Shown: positions 7,538 through 14,531 of the stretch, piece after piece
How positions within the stretch are numbered: position 1 is the first letter of the stretch
Layout of the letters: each line of letters opens with the position of its first letter
IMG/VR virus record: IMGVR_UViG_3300030430_000378
Location: 1 to 42,807 of that record
Strand: one strand, 5' to 3'
Length of the DNA: 42,807 nt
DNA from: a virus
Notes under the pieces: generated by a model
Told to the model about the DNA's origin: nothing
The model's input: the letters and a program-made list of their open reading frames with translations, nothing else
The model's database searches: none
Made by a program: the position numbers and the translations under genes

Positions 7538-9352
7538 TTATCTAGATAAGAAGCCTTGGTCTTGATTGACAGGAGCGGCTTCGGGTCCCCTATCAATATT
7601 TACAAAGCCAGTATCGCGCATGGCTTCTTGTTCTGCGTCTGCTAAAAGTTCAGGTCTATTTTGTGTAAACTGAGGGTTTTTACGTTCTTCTTCAGTTAGG
7701 GTCTGGATGGCTGTTTGCTTTGGTTCCATCGCCATAGAAGCTGCGGCTGCTACTGCTACTGGTGCTTTAACTGCTAATAATGCACCTTCAATAGCCATAT
7801 CACGAGCGGCGGCGGCTGGCTCTGTTATCATGTAACGTGCTGCCTCAAGACCAATGGCTCCTGCAACTATTTTTGCACCTTTTCCTAAAATCGCATCCGC
7901 CATGCCCTTCGCATCAAAACCTTTACTATCTAAACTTGCTTTTGTTTCAGGGTTAGAAACATACTCAGGTTCTTTAGACGTAGGTTTTTCGGGAGGCATA
8001 TTTTCTTGTGCCGTTCTCCTTGCTGCCTCGGCTTCTAATAATTGTGTTTCCATTTGCGTCTTAGAAAGTTTTATATAAGTATCGGATGCTGAAGGGTCTA
8101 CATCTATAGAAACTGAAGCTATGTTTTTATCTGAAAAAGAAACTCCTTGAGATTTTTGCTGAACTATATCTTGAAAGTGAACAGGAAGTTTTGAAACTCC
8201 TTCTGCGCTGACTGCATATCTCTGTGTGTACGGAGACAACTGCGTAACACCTACATCAGAAAGAAATTGACCATGAGTTAGTGTAAACTTACCATCGGGA
8301 CCTTTTGTTCTGTTTCCTTCTGTAAGAAGAACATACGGTTCAAAGGCTTTAGCGTTAGCCTCTTCAATAGCACCTGATTGGTCTATAACAGCTTGGTACT
8401 TCTGAACGTTTCCTGCTGGAGGTCTCCAAGTAAGAGCTTTACGAACTAAGTCGTCGTCATTATAACCCTTCGCGCTTAACGAAGTTTCCATAACACGCCG
8501 AAAATCGTAAGCAGTAAAAGGCTGTTTAACGTACTCGCCTGTGCTTTCTTGTAAATATTCTATTTGAGGAATAGCCGAAGTTTTTAAAGCATCTCCTATA
8601 GTTTTATCCAAGGATGACGGCTTTTCAAAAACAAGACCGGATGTCTTATCCCCTATTATAGATTTTATGATGTCTCTTTGTGCCGTAGGTAGATAGCCGA
8701 TTTTTACATTAGTGCTTTTTTTACCGGGCTTTGCATCTGTTTTTAACTCTAGTCCCTTGACCAAGCCTGTATTAAAATCAATGTTCTCTATTTTTAAAGC
8801 TTTAAAGTCTGAGGGTCTGTAACCACCCATCATCATCAAGAGCATACGACCCCCTGCAGGGCGAGTCTTGGGGTCTGCCATCAAGCTAGCAGCTACACGC
8901 TTAGACTCTGTGTACACTTCTTGCGGAAACTGCAGAGGAATAAGTCTGCTTACATCTGTTGAAAATCCTGCGTTTAGATATGCAGCTTCACCCACAGAGC
9001 TTTTTAACATGGTGCGGAACGGGTTAGTTGTTCCTTGAGCAGTAACCCCCACCTCAGCAAGAATTGACTTAAAGTCTCCTATGAAGCCGTTTATAGAGTT
9101 AGTGCTTCCTTTTTCTATTATAGAATTAAATAGCTGCTTACCAGCGGGAGTTTCTTCAGTGATGTCACCTAAAGTTATGCCCGAAGCCCCTAGCTCATTT
9201 AATACCTGTGTTCTGGTTGCTTTTACTTTATCTGATATATCTGTTCTGTTATTGATGATATCCACAAGGTTAGAATCACGAAGAGCATCCCCTCGTGATT
9301 TACCTTCTGCTGTAATCTGACTGATAAAGTCTCTGCTAAAATCTACTGCCAT
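7538..9352 (-). CDS. Tyrosine-recombinase-like protein with C-terminal hydrophobic extension, in the virion cassette
   Basis: A 604-residue protein starting directly after the large terminase stop. Residues about 145-325 match the tyrosine recombinase layout: box I Arg179 in MMMGGYRPSDFKAL followed by KIENIDF; a Lys-rich beta-turn near 205-212; box II at 282-285 as YDFR, with Tyr where His is usual and Arg285 kept; Trp309 and nucleophile candidate Tyr319 in VQKYQ. The spacing Arg285-Trp309-Tyr319 resembles Cre (Arg292, Trp315, Tyr324). Residues 1-130 could be a core-binding domain. Beyond residue 350 is an unrelated extension with an Ala-rich hydrophobic stretch (about 475-540). Placement between terminase and portal is odd for an integrase; it may be a virion-borne or repurposed recombinase. 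Confidence 0.7.
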   Translation of the reverse strand: MAVDFSRDFISQITAEGKSRGDALRDSNLVDIINNRTDISDKVKATRTQVLNELGASGITLGDITEETPAGKQLFNSIIEKGSTNSINGFIGDFKSILAEVGVTAQGTTNPFRTMLKSSVGEAAYLNAGFSTDVSRLIPLQFPQEVYTESKRVAASLMADPKTRPAGGRMLLMMMGGYRPSDFKALKIENIDFNTGLVKGLELKTDAKPGKKSTNVKIGYLPTAQRDIIKSIIGDKTSGLVFEKPSSLDKTIGDALKTSAIPQIEYLQESTGEYVKQPFTAYDFRRVMETSLSAKGYNDDDLVRKALTWRPPAGNVQKYQAVIDQSGAIEEANAKAFEPYVLLTEGNRTKGPDGKFTLTHGQFLSDVGVTQLSPYTQRYAVSAEGVSKLPVHFQDIVQQKSQGVSFSDKNIASVSIDVDPSASDTYIKLSKTQMETQLLEAEAARRTAQENMPPEKPTSKEPEYVSNPETKASLDSKGFDAKGMADAILGKGAKIVAGAIGLEAARYMITEPAAAARDMAIEGALLAVKAPVAVAAAASMAMEPKQTAIQTLTEEERKNPQFTQNRPELLADAEQEAMRDTGFVNIDRGPEAAPVNQDQGFLSR

Positions 9353-11056
9353 CTAGTATCCGAATGTCCCGTCAAAAGGTTGGAACGCCTGTTCTTTTAT
9401 GCCTTGCAAAGTTTTGTGAATTGATGTATAACCGGAAGTGCGAGTCATAACCATATAACGGAGTGCATCATATGCGTGGTCTTCAGCTTTGGTATCTACA
9501 TCTTCACTGTTTGTTTTCGACAGTGGTATTCCCGACAGTTGCGCTGTGGTGTGCTTACATGTCGAGAAGATGCGTAAACGTGGTTCTTTGGTGTACGGGT
9601 CATCTGCCAATCTTCTGTGCAGTTCCATCTTGCCTTGAAGTCGGTTACGGTCAGATGGTGTCCAACGTACCCCCGCCCTCATCATAGTTTCTGCAATAGA
9701 TGGGCCGAATCCTGTCTTGTTCCAGCATGAGGCATCTAACACGTTATAGTGGGGAAGAGGGTCAAGTTCTTCCATTTGTAGTATTTTATCAGCCAACTGC
9801 TCTGCTGTCAAGTGCTTGGCATATAGCTCACGATAGACCCAGATGTTGTTATCCCAATCGATTGCACCCCACAGAACACAAGATGGTGAAGCATAGCCAT
9901 AGTCAGCGGCTCGTATACGGGGCCAGTTGTACGGCATCTCAAACGGTTCGACCACATGCCTTGCCCGTGAAAACTCAGGAAAGGCTGCGCCTTCCGCTAC
10001 GTCCCAATCTCCGTCCAATAACCTACGGCGTTCAACATCTGGCAACGAACGCAGCATAGCTTCGTACTGCCCATCTGCCATTAAGTATGGGTTGTCCGTC
10101 AGTCTTGCGGGGACGAACTTCCTGTAGAAGAGGGGCTTGCCTGCTTTTGTCGGATGTGTGTCAGGCCAAAGAAACGCTTTACCCGTCTCCGGGTCACTCG
10201 CCGCAAAAGCTTTGTTGGGTTCCGACGGGTCAATATACATTTTCTTAACCCACCAGCCACCAACGCCACCGGGGTTGGCAGTACAGCGCATACATAAGGT
10301 CTGCTGTAATTCTGAGTCTGTAGAGCGAAGGCGCGAACGCAGGTAATCCCAAACATAGCTACTCGGATATTGTGTTATTTCATCAACGCCTATCCAGTTG
10401 AAAGCCTGACCTTGGAAACGGGTCACGTCTTTGTCCCTGTCTAGGTATGTAAACCACATGGTTGCTCCAGAAGGAAAGACCCATGTTGATTTAGATTCTC
10501 TATAGATTGCGCCGGGAAACGCTTTGGGGTAAAGCTGTTTAGCTTTGTCGATAAGCTCAGTTAATTCGTCCAGAGTCCTGCGGAGAAGTAGACCACGGTG
10601 ATTAGGATTGTGACAATACCTGAGAGGGTCAGCAAGCAAGGCAAAGCTTTTTCCGCCCCCTGCTGCACCGCCATACAATACGTCCTGCTCTGGGGCAGAC
10701 AGAAACTCTTCTTGAGGACCTTCATTAGGTTGGAATATAACTGGTGTATCATCTATTAACTCTTGTACGGTTGCCGGGAGATTCGCAACGTCGTTGCCAT
10801 CCACGACCCGCGAACCTGTGCCGTTAAGCGCACCCTCCACCTTCTTCGCACTTTTCTTTAGTTTACGTGCGTAGCTGGCTTTGTCCTGCGCTTTCTTCTG
10901 GTGTTTTTCTTTTGCTTTTTCAGCCTTGCGAACACGAGCTTGTAAGGCTCTTCTTGCACGTTCGGCACGAGATAGGTTATATCGAGCCTTTGGTGCGTTA
11001 GGGTCCTTCTTGGGCCTACCGCGTTTTTTCGGCTGAGGGTCCTGATTTTCTTCCAC
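9353..11056 (-). CDS. terL: Terminase large subunit
   Basis: A 567-residue DNA-packaging ATPase/nuclease. The ATPase domain has a Walker A GGAAGGGKS at 129-137 and Walker B WIGVDE at 221-226, with TANPGG as the likely coupling motif near 260. The nuclease domain shows conserved acidic sites in RAADYG, NVLDASCW and a terminal DAYDALRYM. It would cut concatemers and pump DNA through the portal. The N-terminal 75 residues are an unusual very basic Lys/Arg/Ala extension beginning with an AT-hook-like KRGRPKK (11-17). The start is GTG, 6 bases after the previous stop; no upstream ATG exists in frame. Confidence 0.95.
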   Translation of the reverse strand: MEENQDPQPKKRGRPKKDPNAPKARYNLSRAERARRALQARVRKAEKAKEKHQKKAQDKASYARKLKKSAKKVEGALNGTGSRVVDGNDVANLPATVQELIDDTPVIFQPNEGPQEEFLSAPEQDVLYGGAAGGGKSFALLADPLRYCHNPNHRGLLLRRTLDELTELIDKAKQLYPKAFPGAIYRESKSTWVFPSGATMWFTYLDRDKDVTRFQGQAFNWIGVDEITQYPSSYVWDYLRSRLRSTDSELQQTLCMRCTANPGGVGGWWVKKMYIDPSEPNKAFAASDPETGKAFLWPDTHPTKAGKPLFYRKFVPARLTDNPYLMADGQYEAMLRSLPDVERRRLLDGDWDVAEGAAFPEFSRARHVVEPFEMPYNWPRIRAADYGYASPSCVLWGAIDWDNNIWVYRELYAKHLTAEQLADKILQMEELDPLPHYNVLDASCWNKTGFGPSIAETMMRAGVRWTPSDRNRLQGKMELHRRLADDPYTKEPRLRIFSTCKHTTAQLSGIPLSKTNSEDVDTKAEDHAYDALRYMVMTRTSGYTSIHKTLQGIKEQAFQPFDGTFGY

Positions 11057-11062
11057 GATGTA

Positions 11063-11284
11063 TCAGTCTGCCCCTCGCATGGCTTTTCTTCCACGAGAAT
11101 CTTTAAGAGGGGTTGGCTTAAACTTCTTTTCTTCTAAAGCCTTGGGGTTAAAAGGCAAGGGTTTTGGGAACATTTTTTTTCTAAACTCTTCTCTTTCTTT
11201 AGGAGACATGTTCTTCATCTCCTCCAGTGCTTTAGCCAGTTCAGGACTAATATCTGTGGTCATTGGTTTAGGTTTTTTAGCCAT
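11063..11284 (-). CDS. Small charged hypothetical protein between terminase subunits
   Basis: A 73-residue Lys/Glu/Pro-rich protein, overlapping the end of the small terminase by 8 bases and ending 6 bases before the large terminase start. The central part (LAKALEEMKNMSPKEREEF) should be helical; the C-terminal half is basic and proline-rich. No known family recognised. Position suggests a packaging-associated role, but this is inference. Confidence 0.72.
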   Translation of the reverse strand: MAKKPKPMTTDISPELAKALEEMKNMSPKEREEFRKKMFPKPLPFNPKALEEKKFKPTPLKDSRGRKAMRGAD

Positions 11285-11675
11285 CGATTACTACTTCCTT
11301 CTTTGGTGGCAGTAATACGACACCGTGGACTGCCTGTACATTGTGATTCATTGTTTCTTGCTTACCAAGGCCAACTCTATTCAAGATTGCTTCTGCTGCA
11401 CGTAGCTTTAAGTCGTCCCCACGCTCAATAACTGGCGTGTCAACTAACTCTACCATCTTGTTAGCCGCTTTGAGGGAGTTCCCGGCCAACACAGCCCGTG
11501 TTCTTTCGACGATTTCTTCTGCGAGGGTGTCGCGTAGCCACGTAACAGACCCACGGGCGTACCCTGCAACCTCTGCTGCTTGGTTGAAGTTGCCGTTAGA
11601 CTCGAAAAGAGCTGTCAAGAAGTTTTCTTGCTTCTCAGACAACTGCTTTTTCTTAGCTTGTTGTACTAAATTCAT
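11277..11675 (-). CDS. terS: Terminase small subunit
   Basis: A 132-residue protein, first gene of the head operon and separated from the large terminase by one small gene. Residues about 10-50 form a helix-turn-helix candidate of the small-terminase type (LSEKQENFLTALFESNG, then AAEVAGYARGSVTWLRD), followed by long helices (ANKMVELVDTPVIERGDDLKLRAAEAILNRVGL) that resemble the oligomerisation segment. It would recognise phage DNA at packaging initiation. AAGG lies 9 bases before the ATG. The likely promoter is about 110 bases upstream. Confidence 0.82.
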   Translation of the reverse strand: MNLVQQAKKKQLSEKQENFLTALFESNGNFNQAAEVAGYARGSVTWLRDTLAEEIVERTRAVLAGNSLKAANKMVELVDTPVIERGDDLKLRAAEAILNRVGLGKQETMNHNVQAVHGVVLLPPKKEVVIDG

Positions 11676-11791
11676 TAGATTTGCCTTGATTAGGTGCTGG
11701 GTAGCGTTCTGTCACTCGGTTTCTGCCTGTTTCGTAAAGGAACTAGCGTAATAGGTGAGGCGAACCAGCGTTTTGCAACCCCAGCAACCTC

Positions 11792-11820
11792 ATTATGGTA
11801 ATAATATGGTGTATTGTCAA
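11792..11820 (-). promoter_or_regulatory. Leftward sigma70-type promoter for the head operon
   Basis: On the minus strand a perfect -35 TTGACA (complement of 11815-11820) is followed by a 17-base spacer and a -10 CATAAT (complement of 11792-11797). Transcription should start near 11785 and reach the small terminase after about 110 bases. It is the best promoter match in the window and points to use of host RNA polymerase. Confidence 0.75.
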
Positions 11821-11871
11821 CTGTTTTACCTGATAATTACAAAAAAAATTACGCGAAGTGCATTTTTGGGG

Positions 11872-11900
11872 TTGACGGATGCGATATCCGTTGTCATACT
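11872..11900 (+). promoter_or_regulatory. Rightward sigma70-type promoter for a short RNA
   Basis: TTGACG (11872-11877), a 17-base spacer and CATACT (11895-11900) form a good promoter pointing right, away from the head operon promoter. The next genes to the right lie on the other strand, so the only visible product is a short RNA ending at the terminator at 11961-11987. The spacer contains the imperfect inverted repeat GGAT...ATCC, a possible protein-binding site. Confidence 0.62.
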
Positions 11901-11906
11901 AGGCGT

Positions 11907-11987
11907 ACCACCCGCCGGGTAAACCCCCCATACCCTGCTGCGCTACCTTACACGTTCGTCGGGACCCCTTGTTGGGTCCCTTTTTTT
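11907..11987 (+). ncRNA. Candidate small RNA, about 80 nt, antisense to the late leader
   Basis: The sequence between a good promoter (11872-11900) and a perfect intrinsic terminator (11961-11987) predicts an RNA of about 80 bases. It holds a small hairpin (ACCC-GCC-GGGT near 11909-11919), a C-rich single-stranded stretch, and the terminator hairpin. No plausible open reading frame with a ribosome site is inside. Any leftward transcript crossing this region would be complementary to it. Family unknown. Confidence 0.5.
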
Positions 11988-12026
11988 GTGCCTTGAGGGG
12001 TTACCCTACACGTTTGCCGGGAAACC
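11949..12026. repeat. Imperfect direct repeat flanking the terminator
   Basis: TACACGTTCGTCGGGACCCC at 11949-11968 and TACACGTTTGCCGGGAAACC at 12007-12026 match at 16 of 20 positions. The first copy includes the left arm of the rightward terminator hairpin. The pair could be a duplicated protein-binding or packaging site, or a remnant of local duplication. Confidence 0.45.
11961..11987 (+). terminator. Rho-independent terminator, rightward
   Basis: A seven-base-pair perfect stem, GGGACCC (11961-11967) with GGGTCCC (11974-11980), loop of six, followed at once by seven T residues (11981-11987). It works in the rightward direction only, since there is no T-run on the other strand. Confidence 0.88.
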
Positions 12027-12367
12027 CATACTAAAAACCCTAAAAATACAAAAAACATGTCGTGATTGCATAGCAAATGCAGGGGGTCCCCAGTGGCCCA
12101 TGCGCACGGGTGTAAAGAAAATCTTTATTTGTTACTTGTAACAGCCAAGGTTTACCTTCCCGACAAACTAGCCCCAGCAACACCGCACCGCATCCCCAAA
12201 CAATAACGCCCGCGCACGCCCGCCCGCGTCCGCGTTTTGTCATTTGTCATATTGTTAACCCCAGTGGTTGATTATCACGTTCATTATAACATGCTCACAG
12301 GGGCAAACATCCCGCACCGTAAACCCAGCAAATACAACGGCTACACTATTATTCTGGTTAACCGCAT
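11988..12367. other. Gene-poor control region
   Basis: About 380 bases without a convincing gene. It contains the second copy of a 20-base repeat (12007-12026), an A-rich stretch, a strikingly GC-rich patch (about 12205-12235, repeated GCCCGC), a doubled TTTGTCAT-like motif (12236-12250), and an extended -10 element on the minus strand at 12283-12291. A 67-codon minus frame at 12040-12243 with a hydrophobic N-terminal stretch lies downstream of that -10 but has no ribosome site and unusual composition, so I do not call it a gene. Confidence 0.5.
12283..12291 (-). promoter_or_regulatory. Extended -10 promoter candidate, leftward
   Basis: The minus strand reads TGTTATAAT here: a consensus TATAAT with the TGn extension. 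No good -35 is present at 16-18 bases. Start would be near 12276, after the leftward terminator at 12368-12395, so it could give a second, longer-leader transcript into the head operon, overlapping the antisense small RNA. Weak because AT-rich DNA yields such matches by chance. Confidence 0.35.
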
Positions 12368-12395
12368 AAAAAAAGCCCCACCGGATAGGCGGGGC
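12368..12395 (-). terminator. Rho-independent terminator, leftward
   Basis: Read on the minus strand, an eight-position stem (12395-12388 with 12382-12375, one mismatch) with a five-base loop is followed by seven U residues (A-run at 12368-12374). It closes the leftward unit that ends with the gene at 12461-12688 and isolates it from the head operon control region. Confidence 0.85.
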
Positions 12396-12460
12396 AAGTT
12401 TCGCGGGAGGAATGGGGTTAGCCTAGAATAATCCAAGCCGTTATAAGATAGGTCGCAATC

Positions 12461-12688
12461 TCAAGCCACGTCATTAGTCGTAGCCTTGACATCTGCAAGT
12501 GTCTTTACCTTTTTTTCGAACGAATACTGGGTCACACCCATATTCTCAAGCATGGTGTCCAGCACTGCAACCTGCTTGCCGATAACATGGTTAAGCATCG
12601 CAATAGCCTGTAAATCTTCATAGGGCACTACAGCAAACTCTTCTGCGGTTTCTTTATCGACGTTGTAGTTAAAAGCTGATTTCTTCAT
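12461..12688 (-). CDS. Small hypothetical protein
   Basis: A 75-residue protein, last gene of its leftward unit. It has a strong ribosome site (AAAGGA, 8 bases before ATG). The middle (YEDLQAIAMLNHVIGKQVAVLDTMLENMG) should be helical; overall acidic. No cysteine cluster, signal peptide or membrane segment. Function not recognised. Confidence 0.7.
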   Translation of the reverse strand: MKKSAFNYNVDKETAEEFAVVPYEDLQAIAMLNHVIGKQVAVLDTMLENMGVTQYSFEKKVKTLADVKATTNDVA

Positions 12689-12711
12689 TGGTTTTTCCTT
12701 TCAAGATTGGC

Positions 12712-12734
12712 GGGGATTGCAGCAGCGCAACCCC
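12712..12734 (-). promoter_or_regulatory. Intergenic RNA hairpin
   Basis: GGGG-a-TTGC pairs with GCAA-CCCC around a six-base loop: eight pairs with one bulged base. It sits in the 60-base gap between two small genes and has no U-run on either strand, so it is more likely an mRNA stability or processing element than a terminator. Confidence 0.4.
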
Positions 12735-12748
12735 CTGATAGTTTTCTT

Positions 12749-13009
12749 TTAGACTAAATCAACAGATAATGTCAACTTATCCCTGAAAACATTTTGGATA
12801 CGTTCTTCCAGATGATTGTCGCACCAGTTCTCTATGTACTGGTCAATTTCACTGTCCAGATGATTTGTAATCATATCTTCAACATCGCTTTCGGTGACAG
12901 TCTCGTGTTCATTTGAAATGACGTTCTTAATTTCCTGCTGGATAACTTCCCGCAAGCTATGTAAGGCTTTAGCTTCCTTATCGGTAAGAGTAATTGTACA
13001 ACCGTCCAT
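12749..13009 (-). CDS. Small acidic hypothetical protein
   Basis: An 86-residue, Glu/Asp-rich, mostly helical protein beginning two bases after the stop of the winged-helix candidate gene, so the two are probably coupled. It contains two cysteines (residues 4 and about 63) but no paired metal site. Acidic helical proteins of this size in early phage regions are often host-protein inhibitors or DNA mimics, but nothing in the sequence proves that here. Family not recognised. Confidence 0.65.
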   Translation of the reverse strand: MDGCTITLTDKEAKALHSLREVIQQEIKNVISNEHETVTESDVEDMITNHLDSEIDQYIENWCDNHLEERIQNVFRDKLTLSVDLV

Positions 13010-13011
13010 GA

Positions 13012-13425
13012 TTACGCCCCCAACTTATACTTACGCTTTTTGCGTCCAGTGGTAATCGTCTGCACGTTATACCCAGCGTTGCGAATTGCCTCAATATGCT
13101 TATGAACGGCCATCTTCGACTTAACATCAGTCTTACGCAAGATAGTGTCCAAGGTGACAGGATAAGGCCGAGCAACAAGCACATTTAGAACCTGTTTTGT
13201 TTTTGGGTCAAGTAATCTAGACCCCCCGACTACTGGCTTATTCCTTGCTGGCTTTTCATCTTTAAAGACATATTCCAGCAAACGTTTAGCCGCTTCTTCC
13301 TGTTCTTTCCGGTCTTCTGCAAAACCCCGCAAAGCTTCATTAAGATAAGTCCGGGCTTTAGGCGGGGAATAAACCCATGCAAGGCCGATATTCTCAACAA
13401 TAGTATTTCTGGTTTTCTCTTTCAT
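13012..13425 (-). CDS. Winged-helix-like DNA-binding protein candidate
   Basis: A 137-residue basic protein. The C-terminal half reads as a winged helix: a first helix (DPKTKQVLNVLVARPYPV), a helix-turn-helix candidate (TLDTILRKTDVKSKMAVHKHIEAIRNAGY) and a basic wing (ITTGRKKRKYKLG). The N-terminal half is helical and charged. Likely a phage transcription regulator acting on an early promoter, though its target is unknown. AAAGGA precedes the ATG by 9 bases. Confidence 0.65.
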   Translation of the reverse strand: MKEKTRNTIVENIGLAWVYSPPKARTYLNEALRGFAEDRKEQEEAAKRLLEYVFKDEKPARNKPVVGGSRLLDPKTKQVLNVLVARPYPVTLDTILRKTDVKSKMAVHKHIEAIRNAGYNVQTITTGRKKRKYKLGA

Positions 13426-13443
13426 CGCTTTAATTCCTTTCGT

Positions 13444-13527
13444 TCAGTTGGCAATGAATACAGCATAGATAATCAAACATAAGAACACAACTGTAATTGT
13501 CCTATAGATAACGTAAAGGGCTTCCAT
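13444..13527 (-). CDS. 27-residue single-span membrane microprotein
   Basis: A 27-codon frame: MEALYVIYRTITVVF followed by LCLIIYAVFIAN. After an 8-residue polar start with one Arg it is one continuous hydrophobic helix, long enough to cross a membrane. Its ATG overlaps the TAA stop of the DUF932 gene by one base (TAATG), the same coupling used throughout this genome, and it fills an otherwise empty gap. Function unknown; single-span phage microproteins may modulate host membrane proteins, exclude superinfection or aid lysis. Confidence 0.55.
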   Translation of the reverse strand: MEALYVIYRTITVVFLCLIIYAVFIAN

Positions 13528-14531
13528 TAAGCGGCCACCCCTTCCAATACCTGCCAAGGCTCAGAGGTCAAAACATCCCGCACCATGTCCGCACGTTTCC
13601 GTTGAGCGTCATGTTGTTTCTGCTTTTCCCTGCCTTTCTCAAGCGTATGCGTTGACCAGTGTGTTAAGGCATTATAACCCGCCCACATGGTCTCACCCAG
13701 TTCTTTTGCCTCTTCCTCAAACTGGTCACCCAGATAGTTTAACAGGCTCTTATTAACGGGCTGTTCTTCCCCGTCACTGGGTCTCGCTTTACGTTTGCAG
13801 ATTGTCTCAGATAACACGTCAATAAACTGCCTAGAGGACAAGCCGAGGCTCGCCCATCTGTCCATCTGTTCCCGCTGATTTTGGAACATATCCAGAGATA
13901 GGACGGCTTTACCTGTCAATGCTGACGTGTCCAGATTGCGGGTATGTCGGCGTTTCTGGTGATACGCTTTCTCACCCCCGAACACTAGCGTATTACGGCA
14001 CAGGTCACGATAAGCCCCGCTGAACACTTGGAATGACCAAGACATATCAATGCTGTTAAACACGTCCAGACGAGGAACGACACTATCTGAACCCTGACGG
14101 CTTCGAACGTCTGCTTTCAAGTCTTCGAAGTAGATAGTCCGATGGGCTTTCTTACCCGCTTCAAATAGCCTATCAACTACCCGCAACCGTCCACCCAGTG
14201 GGCTATCGGCAAGCTGTTGAGCCTGCACTTTCATCATATCTTGATGAGGAACAAGCTGATAGGTTTTAGGAATAGGCCGCATATCGACAAGCTGGCCAGT
14301 GGCTTTGTTCAATACAGCGTGGTAGTTGTCAATCTTGGTCGGCTCAACTACTTGCTGGATAGTGTCACCATACGGGGTTTTATCTTCCCAGTATGTTTGC
14401 GCCTCGATTGGCACTCGCTCAAACACTGCCCTATCAGTAAACAAGGACAAGTCGAACGGGTCGCTATGGTCGTATTGGATGCCGTCCCGAATATCTGACA
14501 GGCGGCTATTGTTTGGTACTAAATCAAGCAT
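13527..14531 (-). CDS. DUF932 family phage/plasmid-like protein
   Basis: A 334-residue protein resembling the DUF932 / phage-plasmid-like (TIGR03299) family: the YHAVLNKATGQLV segment followed by TYQLVPHQDM, the FNSIDMSWSFQVFSG region with an adjacent YRDLCRNTLVFG, and a C-terminal block GYNALTHWSTHTL are characteristic. The family is common in phages and plasmids and its biochemical role is unknown; length is typical. The frame is preceded by AAAGGC 8 bases before ATG and by a 214-base gene-free leader. Family call is by remembered pattern. Confidence 0.75.
   Translation of the reverse strand: MLDLVPNNSRLSDIRDGIQYDHSDPFDLSLFTDRAVFERVPIEAQTYWEDKTPYGDTIQQVVEPTKIDNYHAVLNKATGQLVDMRPIPKTYQLVPHQDMMKVQAQQLADSPLGGRLRVVDRLFEAGKKAHRTIYFEDLKADVRSRQGSDSVVPRLDVFNSIDMSWSFQVFSGAYRDLCRNTLVFGGEKAYHQKRRHTRNLDTSALTGKAVLSLDMFQNQREQMDRWASLGLSSRQFIDVLSETICKRKARPSDGEEQPVNKSLLNYLGDQFEEEAKELGETMWAGYNALTHWSTHTLEKGREKQKQHDAQRKRADMVRDVLTSEPWQVLEGVAA

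Noticed and set aside
12040-12243. 67-codon minus-strand frame with a hydrophobic stretch
   Set aside because: There is no ribosome site, the amino-acid composition (Cys/Gly-rich) is unlike neighbours, and it crosses the GC-rich patch. Only an extended -10 upstream speaks for it.
12237-12431. 64-codon plus-strand frame
   Set aside because: It runs through a leftward terminator, has no ribosome site and is on the wrong strand for its surroundings.
11676-12460. tRNA or CRISPR in the intergenic region
   Set aside because: No cloverleaf arms with a CCA-type end and no regularly spaced repeats were seen.
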